A DNA stretch of 33,975 nt from Stenotrophomonas sp. (GTDB lineage: Bacteria; Pseudomonadota; Gammaproteobacteria; Xanthomonadales; Xanthomonadaceae): positions 1-33,975 of the forward strand of contig QFOV01000020.1 of NCBI GenBank assembly GCA_003248565.1. The letters are read 5' to 3'. Of the stretch, positions 14,863 to 21,368 are shown in pieces. A model generated the notes under the pieces. The model saw only the letters and a list, made by a program, of their open reading frames with translations, was not told where the DNA came from and searched no databases. Position numbers and translations under genes: made by a program. Every line of letters starts with the position of its first letter. The stretch's first letter is position 1.

Positions 14863-16134
14863 TTAGAACTGCGTGGAAACAGCGCCGACAACGCGGTGTG
14901 CGTCATCGACCACCAGCAGGTGGCGCCATTTGTCGAAGGTCAGGCAGGGGTGGGAAATGTCGAAACAGAGCATGTCGCCCACCTGCAGCTCATCGTCGGC
15001 CTGCAGTTCGAGGAAGGCGTGCTGGTCCATCATCGCCGTGACCTTCCAGTGCGCGGCGGCGTTGCTCGGTGCCGCGTCGCCAGGGCGATAGTGCAGTGCA
15101 GGCACGGGGAAACCGGCATCGAAGGCTGCATCGCGCTTGCCCAGGCCGATGATGGCCTTGCCCGGTTCCGGCCGCGACTGCACGTAAGCCCATAGCCGCA
15201 GCGCCGGCTGCAGGCTGCTGCCCATCTCGCGCGCGACCGGATTGCTGGCATGGATGCGCTCGGCCGCCTGCCGGTAGATGCCGACGTCGTGGCTGAGATA
15301 GCAGCCCGGACGCAGCACGATCTGCGCATCGGCATCGTAGGCCAGCACGGAGAACTCCTCGGCGACCACGTCGAACCAGGCCGAACCGGCGCCGCTGAGG
15401 ATGGCCGGCAACTGGCGGAAACCGCCGCTGGTGCGGATCGCCTGCCACTGCGCAAGGCTGCGCTGCAGCATGGCGCGCACGCCAGCCTCGTCGCCGGCGA
15501 CACCTTCATAGACTTCCACGCCGACCAGTGCGACCGCATCCGGCCAACGCGCAATTTCATCCAGTACGGCCTGGGCCTGGGCGTCATCGCGCACGCCGGT
15601 ACGGCCACCGGCCAGACCAATCTCCAGCAATACCTTGATCTGCTGCCCGCGCGCGCTGAAGTAGCTGCCCAACGCGGCCACATTGGCGGCCGAGTCCACC
15701 ACGCAGGCGAACCAGAAGCCCGGGTCGCGCTGCTGCAGGGAGGCGATCAACTCGAAGTTGCCCTTGCCGACCAGCTGGTTGGCCAGCAGCACGCGCTGTA
15801 CGCCCTCGGCATGGGCAGCAACAGTCTGCGGCGCGGTGGCCAGGGTGATGCCCCAGGCGCCGGCATCAAGCTGCATGCGGAACAGCGCCGGGCTCATGGT
15901 GGTCTTGCCATGCGGCGCCAGTTGGCAGCCATAGGCCTGCGCGAATTGGCGCATCCACTGCAGGTTGTGCTGCAGTGCCGGGGCGCTGAGCACGGCGGCG
16001 GGCAGGCTGAGCTGCTCTTCGAGGATGGACGGCGCGGCGGACGCAAGCGTTGCCGGGGTCCACGGGCCGCCGCTGGGGAGGCCCTTGCCGACGAGAACTG
16101 ATTCGGAATGAAAGTAATTTTCCTGCACGAACAC
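14863..16134 (-). CDS. DSD1-family PLP enzyme (D-serine dehydratase / D-threonine aldolase-like amino acid deaminase)
   Basis: A fold-type III PLP enzyme of about 423 residues. The PLP lysine is K77 in LAPHGKTTMSP. The C-terminal ISHPCLTFDKWR carries H395 and C397, which match the His/Cys metal pair of eukaryotic-type D-serine dehydratases (DSD1). So a metal-dependent D-serine or D-threonine dehydratase/deaminase is the likely reaction, giving a keto acid and ammonia. The exact substrate is not certain. The first possible start is GTG 16134, but AAGAGG lies only two bases before it. A GTG two codons later (16128-16126) has an eight-base spacing and may be the true start. It is the first gene of the leftward operon, and a palindromic operator overlaps its first codons. 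Confidence 0.9.
   Translation of the reverse strand: MFVQENYFHSESVLVGKGLPSGGPWTPATLASAAPSILEEQLSLPAAVLSAPALQHNLQWMRQFAQAYGCQLAPHGKTTMSPALFRMQLDAGAWGITLATAPQTVAAHAEGVQRVLLANQLVGKGNFELIASLQQRDPGFWFACVVDSAANVAALGSYFSARGQQIKVLLEIGLAGGRTGVRDDAQAQAVLDEIARWPDAVALVGVEVYEGVAGDEAGVRAMLQRSLAQWQAIRTSGGFRQLPAILSGAGSAWFDVVAEEFSVLAYDADAQIVLRPGCYLSHDVGIYRQAAERIHASNPVAREMGSSLQPALRLWAYVQSRPEPGKAIIGLGKRDAAFDAGFPVPALHYRPGDAAPSNAAAHWKVTAMMDQHAFLELQADDELQVGDMLCFDISHPCLTFDKWRHLLVVDDAHRVVGAVSTQF
16110..16122. promoter_or_regulatory. Candidate RpiR operator 2 (GAAAGTAATTTTC)
   Basis: A 13-base near-palindrome with one mismatch around a central base, inside the first codons of the DSD1 gene. It is nearly identical, in the same orientation, to the perfect palindrome at 16198-16210, with a matching (C/T)TG flank. 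Centres are 88 bases apart. RpiR/MurR-type regulators bind GAAA-N5-TTTC-like palindromes, and the rpiR gene is in this operon. Confidence 0.4.
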
Positions 16135-16197
16135 TACCTCTTGCCGTTGTCACCCGGGATCATGGGTGGCGATTGGGGCGAAAGGTGGAGAATACGT

Positions 16198-16210
16198 GAA
16201 AATTATTTTC
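16198..16210. promoter_or_regulatory. Candidate RpiR operator 1 (GAAAATTATTTTC)
   Basis: A perfect 13-base palindrome around a central T, in an AT-rich island of an otherwise GC-rich region, 64 bases upstream of the first possible start of the D-amino-acid operon. Together with 16110-16122 it would bracket the promoter and allow repression by looping or by blocking polymerase. No clear -35/-10 pair could be assigned between them. Confidence 0.45.
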
Positions 16211-16407
16211 TTGTGTGCCTGGTGCTTATCAGGCTGCGGTTGGGGGCGGGGACCTGGAGGGCCAACTGGCCACGCCCAGCGAATACGCCGGTGTAGCCCA
16301 ACATCTGCCCGCGCAGTTCATCACGGCGCTGGCTGGCGGTCCAGTCCGAGTTGCAGCCGGCTGTCCCGCAGCAGGTCGGGGTGTTGGCTGGGCTCCAAAA
16401 ATGCGAC

Positions 16408-16475
16408 GTAGTGTCGAGCCATACTTGGCGAAGGCATTGCCGATAGAGCCTCTGCCGAGCATGGCTCGGCTCTAC
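16408..16475. repeat. SMAG REP pair (one decayed, one intact)
   Basis: A degenerate forward copy (gtagtgtcgagccatacttggcg, 16408-16430) faces an intact reverse copy (gccgagcatggctcggctctac, 16454-16475). The head-to-head pair is the common SMAG dimer, with several point changes in the left partner. Confidence 0.8.
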
Positions 16476-16727
16476 GGGTGCAGCGGGGATCGTTGCTGGT
16501 GTGTGCGAGCTGGTGCTGGATCGTCCTTGGAGCAGGTGGCTTCGCGACGGTTCTTTTTTGCGTCCCGAGCTTGTCATCCTCGGCGCTGAAACTGGCGCAA
16601 ATGCACTGGCGCTGATGGCTCGAAATTGTGCGGTTGCAGCATGAATGCGACAGCGTAGCGACAGGTCCAACTGCCTTAACGGCGTTATCATCTCCCGTCC
16701 TTCTTGCCCATTAGCGCTCACAACTCG

Positions 16728-19019
16728 ATGTCCAACGAAGATTTCAAGCAGGCCGCCCTCGAATATCACCGGATGTCGCCGCCCGGCAAGATCAAGGTGG
16801 TGGCTACCAAGCCCATGTTGACCCAGCGTGACCTGTCGCTGGCGTATTCGCCGGGTGTGGCCCATGCCTGCGAAGCGATCATGGAAGACCCGGCCATGGC
16901 CAGCGAGATGACCGCGCGCGGCAATCTGGTCGGTGTGATCACCAATGGCACCGCGGTGCTGGGCCTGGGCAATATCGGCCCGCTGGCCGGCAAGCCGGTG
17001 ATGGAAGGCAAGGGTGTGCTGTTCCAGAAGTTCGCCGGCATCGATGTGTTCGACATTGAAGTCAACGAGAACGACCCGGACAAGCTGGTCGAGATCATCG
17101 CCTCGCTGGAGCCGACCTTCGGCGGCATCAACCTGGAAGACATCAAGGCGCCAGAGTGCTTCATCGTCGAGCGCAAGCTGCGCGAGCGGATGAACATCCC
17201 GGTATTCCATGACGACCAGCACGGCACCGCGATCATCGTCGGCGCCGCCGTGCTCAATGCCATGTGCATTACCGGCAAGAAGATCGAAGAGGTCAAGCTG
17301 GCCACCACCGGTATGGGCGCGGCGGGCATTTCCTGCGTCAACATGCTGGTTTCGCTGGGTTTGAAGCCGGAAAACATCCTGGCCTATGACCGCGATGGGG
17401 TGATCCACACCGACCGTACCGACCTGGACCCGGAAAAGGCCCGCTACGCCCGCGATACCGACAAGCGCACGCTGGCCGAGATCGTCGATGGCGCGGACAT
17501 CTTCCTGGGCCTGTCGGCCGGCGGCATCCTCACCAAGGACATGGTCGCCAGCATGGCGCGTGACCCGGTGATCTTCGCCCTGGCCAACCCCTACCCGGAA
17601 ATCCTGCCGGAAGACGCCAATTCGGTGCGCTCGGACGTGATCATGGGCACCGGCCGTTCGGACTACCCGAACCAGGTCAACAACGCGCTGTGCTTCCCGT
17701 ACCTGTTCCGCGGTGCGCTGGACGTGGGCGCGACCACCATCAACGAAGAAATGAAGGTTGCCTGCGTGCGCGCGATTGCCGCGCTGGCCCGCAAGGAAGC
17801 CTCCGACCTGGGCGCCGCCTACGGCGGTGACGTGCCCAGCTTCGGCCGCGACTACGTGATCCCGCGTCCGTTCGACCGCCGCCTGCTGGTGGAGCTGTCC
17901 TCCGCCGTGGCCCAGGCCGCGATGGATTCGGGCGTTGCTACCCGCCCGATCGCCGACATGGGCGCCTACCGCGACAAGCTGGCCCAGTTCGTCTACCGCA
18001 CCAGCCTGTTCATGAAGCCGGTCTATGACCGTGCGCGCTCGGACAAGCAGCGTGTGGTCTACGCCGAGGGCGAAGAAGAAGTGGTGCTGCAGGCGGTGCA
18101 GAACGTGATCGACGAAGGTGTTGCCTTCCCGATCCTGATCGGCCGTCCGGACGTGATCGAGGCCCGCATCGAGCGGCTGGCGCTGCGCATGCGTGCCGGT
18201 GTCGATTTCGAAATCACCAACATCAATGACGACCCGCGCTTCAACGAGTACTGGCAGTACTACCACGAGATGACCGGCCGCAAGGGCGTCACCGTGGCTG
18301 CCGCCAAGAACCTGATGCGTTCGCGTCCGACCCTTATCGCGGCGGTGATGGTTGCCCGCGGTGAGGCCGATGCGATGTTGTCTGGCCTGGTCGGCCGCTT
18401 CCACAAGAAGCTGGGCTATGTGCGCAGCGTGATTCCGCTGGAAGCCAAGGTCAGCTCGACCTCGGCGATGACCGGCGTGATCAACAACCAGGGCGTGTTC
18501 TTCTTCGTCGACACGCATGTGCAGGAAGACCCGAGCGTCGAGCAGATCGTCGAGTCGACCCTGCAGGCGGCATATCGCATGAAGCTGTTCGGCATCGAGC
18601 CGAAGATCGCGCTGCTGTCGCATTCCAACTTCGGTAGCCACGATTCCAAGGACGCGCTGAAGATGCGTCAGGTACGTGAGGCGCTGCTCAAGCGCAACCC
18701 GCGCTTGAATGTGGACGGCGAAATGCAGGGCGACACCGCATGGGATGAAGCACTGCGCGAGAAGCTGCTGCCCAACAGCACGCTCAAGGGCCGTGCCAAC
18801 CTGTTCGTGCTGCCCAACCTGGAAGCGGCCAACATCGCCTACAACCTGGTGCGCGTGTTCACCAATGGCGTGGCGATCGGCCCGATCCTGATGGGCATGA
18901 CCAAGCCGGTGCACATCCTCACCAGCAGCGCCAGCTCGCGCCGCGTGCTGAACATGACCGCGATTGCCGCGGTCGATGCGCAGATCCGCAAGCAGATGGA
19001 AGCCGACCGCGCGGGTTGA
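16728..19019 (+). CDS. maeB: NADP-dependent malic enzyme with C-terminal phosphotransacetylase-like domain
   Basis: A 763-residue cytoplasmic enzyme that oxidatively decarboxylates malate to pyruvate and CO2, making NADPH. The N-terminal half is the malic enzyme: LAYSPGVAHACEAI, the Lys region GPLAGKPVMEGKGVLFQKFAG, the metal site NLEDIKAPECF and FHDDQHGTAIIV, and the dinucleotide fold TTGMGAAGISCVNM. From about residue 430 comes a phosphate acetyltransferase-like domain (RVVYAEGEEEVVLQAVQNV ... SGLVGRFHKKLGYVRSVIP ... NLEAANIAYNLVRVF), a regulatory domain in MaeB-type enzymes. ATG 16728 (MSNEDFKQAALEYH) is chosen, and an upstream in-frame TTG at 16704 adds only eight residues. Length matches E. 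coli MaeB. Confidence 0.95.
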   Translation: MSNEDFKQAALEYHRMSPPGKIKVVATKPMLTQRDLSLAYSPGVAHACEAIMEDPAMASEMTARGNLVGVITNGTAVLGLGNIGPLAGKPVMEGKGVLFQKFAGIDVFDIEVNENDPDKLVEIIASLEPTFGGINLEDIKAPECFIVERKLRERMNIPVFHDDQHGTAIIVGAAVLNAMCITGKKIEEVKLATTGMGAAGISCVNMLVSLGLKPENILAYDRDGVIHTDRTDLDPEKARYARDTDKRTLAEIVDGADIFLGLSAGGILTKDMVASMARDPVIFALANPYPEILPEDANSVRSDVIMGTGRSDYPNQVNNALCFPYLFRGALDVGATTINEEMKVACVRAIAALARKEASDLGAAYGGDVPSFGRDYVIPRPFDRRLLVELSSAVAQAAMDSGVATRPIADMGAYRDKLAQFVYRTSLFMKPVYDRARSDKQRVVYAEGEEEVVLQAVQNVIDEGVAFPILIGRPDVIEARIERLALRMRAGVDFEITNINDDPRFNEYWQYYHEMTGRKGVTVAAAKNLMRSRPTLIAAVMVARGEADAMLSGLVGRFHKKLGYVRSVIPLEAKVSSTSAMTGVINNQGVFFFVDTHVQEDPSVEQIVESTLQAAYRMKLFGIEPKIALLSHSNFGSHDSKDALKMRQVREALLKRNPRLNVDGEMQGDTAWDEALREKLLPNSTLKGRANLFVLPNLEAANIAYNLVRVFTNGVAIGPILMGMTKPVHILTSSASSRRVLNMTAIAAVDAQIRKQMEADRAG

Positions 19020-19045
19020 TTGCCAACCCGCATGCGTCAAAGCAG

Positions 19046-19072
19046 AGCCGGCCTTGCGCCGGCTTTGTTTTT
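19046..19072 (+). terminator. Rho-independent terminator after maeB
   Basis: The stem agccggc (19046-19052) / gccggct (19058-19064) with loop cttgc is followed by ttgttttt. It begins 26 bases after the maeB stop. This is the clearest canonical one-directional terminator in the window. Confidence 0.85.
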
Positions 19073-19097
19073 GCGGGTGAGCGAGGTCGCTGATCTC

Positions 19098-19198
19098 TTG
19101 TGGGAGCGGCGTCAGCCGCGAAGCAGGTGGCTCATCAGATCGAAAAATCGCCTGATACTTCAACAATGCCAGCTTCGCGGTTTACACAGCTCCCACAA
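19098..19198. repeat. Palindromic repeat pair (tgtgggagcggcgtcagccgcgaagc type)
   Basis: The left arm ttgtgggagcggcgtcagc + cgcgaagc (19098-19124) and right arm gcttcgcggtttacacagc + tcccacaa (19172-19198) form a long imperfect inverted repeat with a 47-base centre. Each arm contains its own small hairpin. A second copy is at 29560-29659 and a decayed half at 6607-6651. This is a REP-like family different from SMAG. Confidence 0.8.
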
Positions 19199-19256
19199 GC
19201 AATGGCATGTGGGTCGGACAGGCGGCGCCGATTGAATTCCCGGTCGCCGCCAGGCA

Positions 19257-19622
19257 TCAGAACTGTGGAATCTTCTGTGCCTCCACTATCTGCAATACCA
19301 GTTTGCGGGTAGCTGCACGGCAGGACCGATAGGCCAGCAGCAACCTCCGCTCCGATGGATCGTCCACCAGCTCCGCATTCTCACCGGGTAGCGCAGCAGC
19401 GACCGCATCCAGTTCACCTCGCCCCGTCGCCAACCATTCAAACGAAACATCCGTCACCAGGGCAATGGTGATCAAACGCATCGTGCTGGGCGATATGCCC
19501 GTCGGGCTCTCCCAGTTTCCCACCGCGCTACGGCTTACCTTCAGTTGGCCTGCCAACTCCGCCTGCGTCATCTTCATCTTTCTCCGCGCTTTGCGGATGC
19601 GGATTCCCAGATGGTCATGCAT
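19257..19622 (-). CDS. XRE-family (Cro/CI-type helix-turn-helix) regulator
   Basis: A 121-residue DNA-binding protein. Residues 6-65 form an XRE domain: IRIRKARRKMKMTQAELAGQLKVSRSAVGNWESPTG, with the recognition helix in VSRSAVGNWE, then MRLITIALVTDVSFEWLATGRGEL. The C-terminal half (DDPSERRLLLAYRSCRAATRKLVLQIVEAQK) resembles the short helical tail of small XRE regulators. It is transcribed away from the HlyD-type gene across a 288-base region of visibly lower GC. Control of that divergent gene, or of itself, is the natural guess. The start ATG 19622 has no competing upstream ATG. Confidence 0.85.
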   Translation of the reverse strand: MHDHLGIRIRKARRKMKMTQAELAGQLKVSRSAVGNWESPTGISPSTMRLITIALVTDVSFEWLATGRGELDAVAAALPGENAELVDDPSERRLLLAYRSCRAATRKLVLQIVEAQKIPQF

Positions 19623-19910
19623 AAATTTCTCCTCGAGCGTTGACCATGAGAGCCGACCAAAAGCCTAAGCCATTGCGAGCTTGCGCAGTCGGCAAAGACT
19701 TATTGTCAATGTTCATTACGTCCGTGGATTATCGGAACGAAACTCGTCATCGATATTGACGACTTTTGCCAATGTAAATTGCATCGCCCGCTGGCGCGGC
19801 GCGATGTCGTTAGGCTGCTGCGCTGGCGCTGATTGATGGTGGTTAGTCGTTGGTATAACGCTGACAGATTGATTGGTTTATTTCCTAAGTGTTGAGCCGT
19901 TGGTGCAGGC
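19623..19910. promoter_or_regulatory. Divergent XRE/HlyD control region
   Basis: A lower-GC region of 288 bases between divergent genes with no gene of its own. It contains attgtcaat (19700-19708), a near-palindrome, and the related atattgacgac about 45 bases further on, possible half-sites for the XRE regulator. TTGTCA followed 18 bases later by GATTAT could be a rightward promoter. These are weak assignments. Confidence 0.3.
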
Positions 19911-21173
19911 GTGGCGCAAACCGAACCGAATGAAAAACTGCAGGCTGTCGATCATCGCTGGTGGTCATGGATGGAATTCAAGCGGCCCGCAAAACTGTGC
20001 CTGTATTCAGCGGGTACATCCGTGCTGTTGGCTGTCGCGGCGATGACGTTTGCCATCCGCGGTGGCAATGAGGACGCAGTGGTGGTTGGCCGGCTGGTGC
20101 CGGTACAGGGAATGGCTACGGTGTTGGCGCCGACGGGAGGGGTTGTGCGCTGGCTGGATGCTGACGACGGCAAACGCGTGGTCGAAGGCGATACGTTGGC
20201 GTTGGTTGCTGCACCACGCGCGATGCCGGAACTGGGTGACGCCAACCTGGCGCTTGAGCATGGCCTGCAGCAGAAAGAGCAAAGTTTCGTGCTGGCACGC
20301 GATGCGTTCAAGGAGCAGTTGGCGGCGCAGGCAACAGGCCTGCATGAGCAGATGCAGGCAGCCCGTGCCGAGGCGCAGCAGATCGCACTTGAGGTGGCTA
20401 CGCGGCGGGAGCAGATACGGCTCGCCGGCGATGTGTTGACCCAACGCCGGGAATTCGAAGCGGCATCCCCCGCGGGCCTTGCCGCCGCCGAGCAGCAGGA
20501 GGCGCTGCTGCTGGAGTACACAGTGCAGCTGCAGGCGCTACGCCGGCAGCAAGCCACCACGCAGCGTCTGATCGCGCAGCTGAAGCAAGCCATGCAGGAG
20601 TTGCCTGGGCGGCAGAAGGCCAATGACGCCACCTACGCGGAACATCTGGCGCAGGTGCGCCTGGATCAGGTTGAGAACGAAGCCAGTGCTGCGTTGCTGG
20701 TGAAAGCACCGGTCGATGGTGTCGTGGTTGCACGGATGGTCAAGCCGGGGCAATCGGTGCAGCCAGGCCAGCCGCTGCTCAGCCTGCTGCCCGGCGATGG
20801 TCGGCTCGAGGCCGAGTTGATGGTGCCGGGGCGTGCGATCGGGGCAATGGCACCTGGTGATCGGGTAGTGTTGCGCTATCAGGCATTTCCGCACCAGAAG
20901 TTCGGCACGCAGCAGGGCACCATCGCGCATATCAGTCGTACGGCGGTTGACAGTGAGGAGGCCAGTTCCGCGGTGGAGCTGCCCGCAGTGAAGGAGGCCT
21001 TCTATCGCGTGACCGTCGAGTTGGCCAACCAGGCGATCGTGGCCCATGGCCGCTTGGAGCCCCTCAAGCCGGGCATGATGCTGCATGCGCAGGTTACCGG
21101 CGAGCGGGAACCGTTGAGTGATCGTCTGCTGCAGCCCATGTATTCGTTCGGGGGCTGGTTGGGCGGGCGCTGA
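19911..21173 (+). CDS. HlyD-family membrane fusion protein of the peptide/bacteriocin exporter type, without its ABC partner
   Basis: A 420-residue periplasmic adaptor with one N-terminal membrane anchor (about residues 29-49). The first half-lipoyl domain is VLAPTGGVVRWLDADDGKRVVEGDTL, then a long coiled coil rich in Gln/Ala/Arg (about 108-260). The second half-lipoyl piece is LLVKAPVDGVVVARMVKPGQSVQPGQ from about 262. The beta-barrel segment LRYQAFPHQKFGTQQGTIAHISR (about 321-343) is the pattern of CvaA-type adaptors that work with peptidase-containing ABC exporters of double-glycine peptides and bacteriocins. No such ABC transporter is next to it. GTG 19911 lacks a good ribosome-binding site, and ATG at codon 21 (19971) is an alternative start. 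Confidence 0.85.
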   Translation: MAQTEPNEKLQAVDHRWWSWMEFKRPAKLCLYSAGTSVLLAVAAMTFAIRGGNEDAVVVGRLVPVQGMATVLAPTGGVVRWLDADDGKRVVEGDTLALVAAPRAMPELGDANLALEHGLQQKEQSFVLARDAFKEQLAAQATGLHEQMQAARAEAQQIALEVATRREQIRLAGDVLTQRREFEAASPAGLAAAEQQEALLLEYTVQLQALRRQQATTQRLIAQLKQAMQELPGRQKANDATYAEHLAQVRLDQVENEASAALLVKAPVDGVVVARMVKPGQSVQPGQPLLSLLPGDGRLEAELMVPGRAIGAMAPGDRVVLRYQAFPHQKFGTQQGTIAHISRTAVDSEEASSAVELPAVKEAFYRVTVELANQAIVAHGRLEPLKPGMMLHAQVTGEREPLSDRLLQPMYSFGGWLGGR

Positions 21174-21352
21174 TGGCTGGTGGTTGCACTGATTGCAGAG
21201 TCGTCCCGATTGGATGCATGCAGGCGCCGGGTTCTCTGGTATGGCGTCACACTATCGTCGGGTTTTGCGATGATTGGCGCTGGGGCCTGGCCGCACTCGA
21301 CGCGACGTCGGGAGCACCACGCATATGGGTTTGTGCGTTGATCGAGTATTGA
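21173..21352 (+). CDS. Possible small Cys-rich peptide gene (59 codons) coupled to the HlyD gene
   Basis: An open frame whose ATG overlaps the HlyD stop as TGATG and which ends 16 bases before the M16 peptidase start. So it exactly fills the gap between the two genes. It encodes 59 residues beginning MAGGCTDCRVVPIGCMQAP with five Cys in all, three or four Trp, and ending WVCALIEY. Translational coupling geometry supports it. Its third-codon-position GC, about 59 percent by hand count, is lower than that of the neighbours and argues against. No family is recognised. It could be a peptide substrate or accessory factor of the adaptor/protease pair, or merely a chance frame. Confidence 0.3.
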   Translation: MAGGCTDCRVVPIGCMQAPGSLVWRHTIVGFCDDWRWGLAALDATSGAPRIWVCALIEY

Positions 21353-21368
21353 TGAGGACTGGATTCCG

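Larger units (their letters stand above)
16135..16727. other. Divergent DSD1/maeB intergenic region
   Basis: About 590 bases between divergent genes. The left 80 bases hold the operon leader and the palindrome at 16198-16210. The stretch at 16220-16400 is GC-rich with some coding-like character on the minus strand (translating to NSDWTASQRRDELRGQ and similar), but it has no start, no recognisable family and is crossed by the SMAG pair. It may be a decayed gene end or chance. The right 200 bases should carry the maeB promoter, and I cannot identify it with confidence. Confidence 0.5.

Noticed and set aside
16203..19166. 987-codon open frame on the minus strand opposite maeB
   Set aside because: It lies antisense to the well-conserved malic enzyme, has His/Gln/Arg-rich composition typical of the reverse strand of GC-rich genes, and matches no family.
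19911..21173. HlyD-type gene as an RND drug-efflux adaptor
   Set aside because: It has a membrane anchor without lipobox and the CvaA-type YQAFPHQKFGT barrel motif, and no RND pump is nearby.
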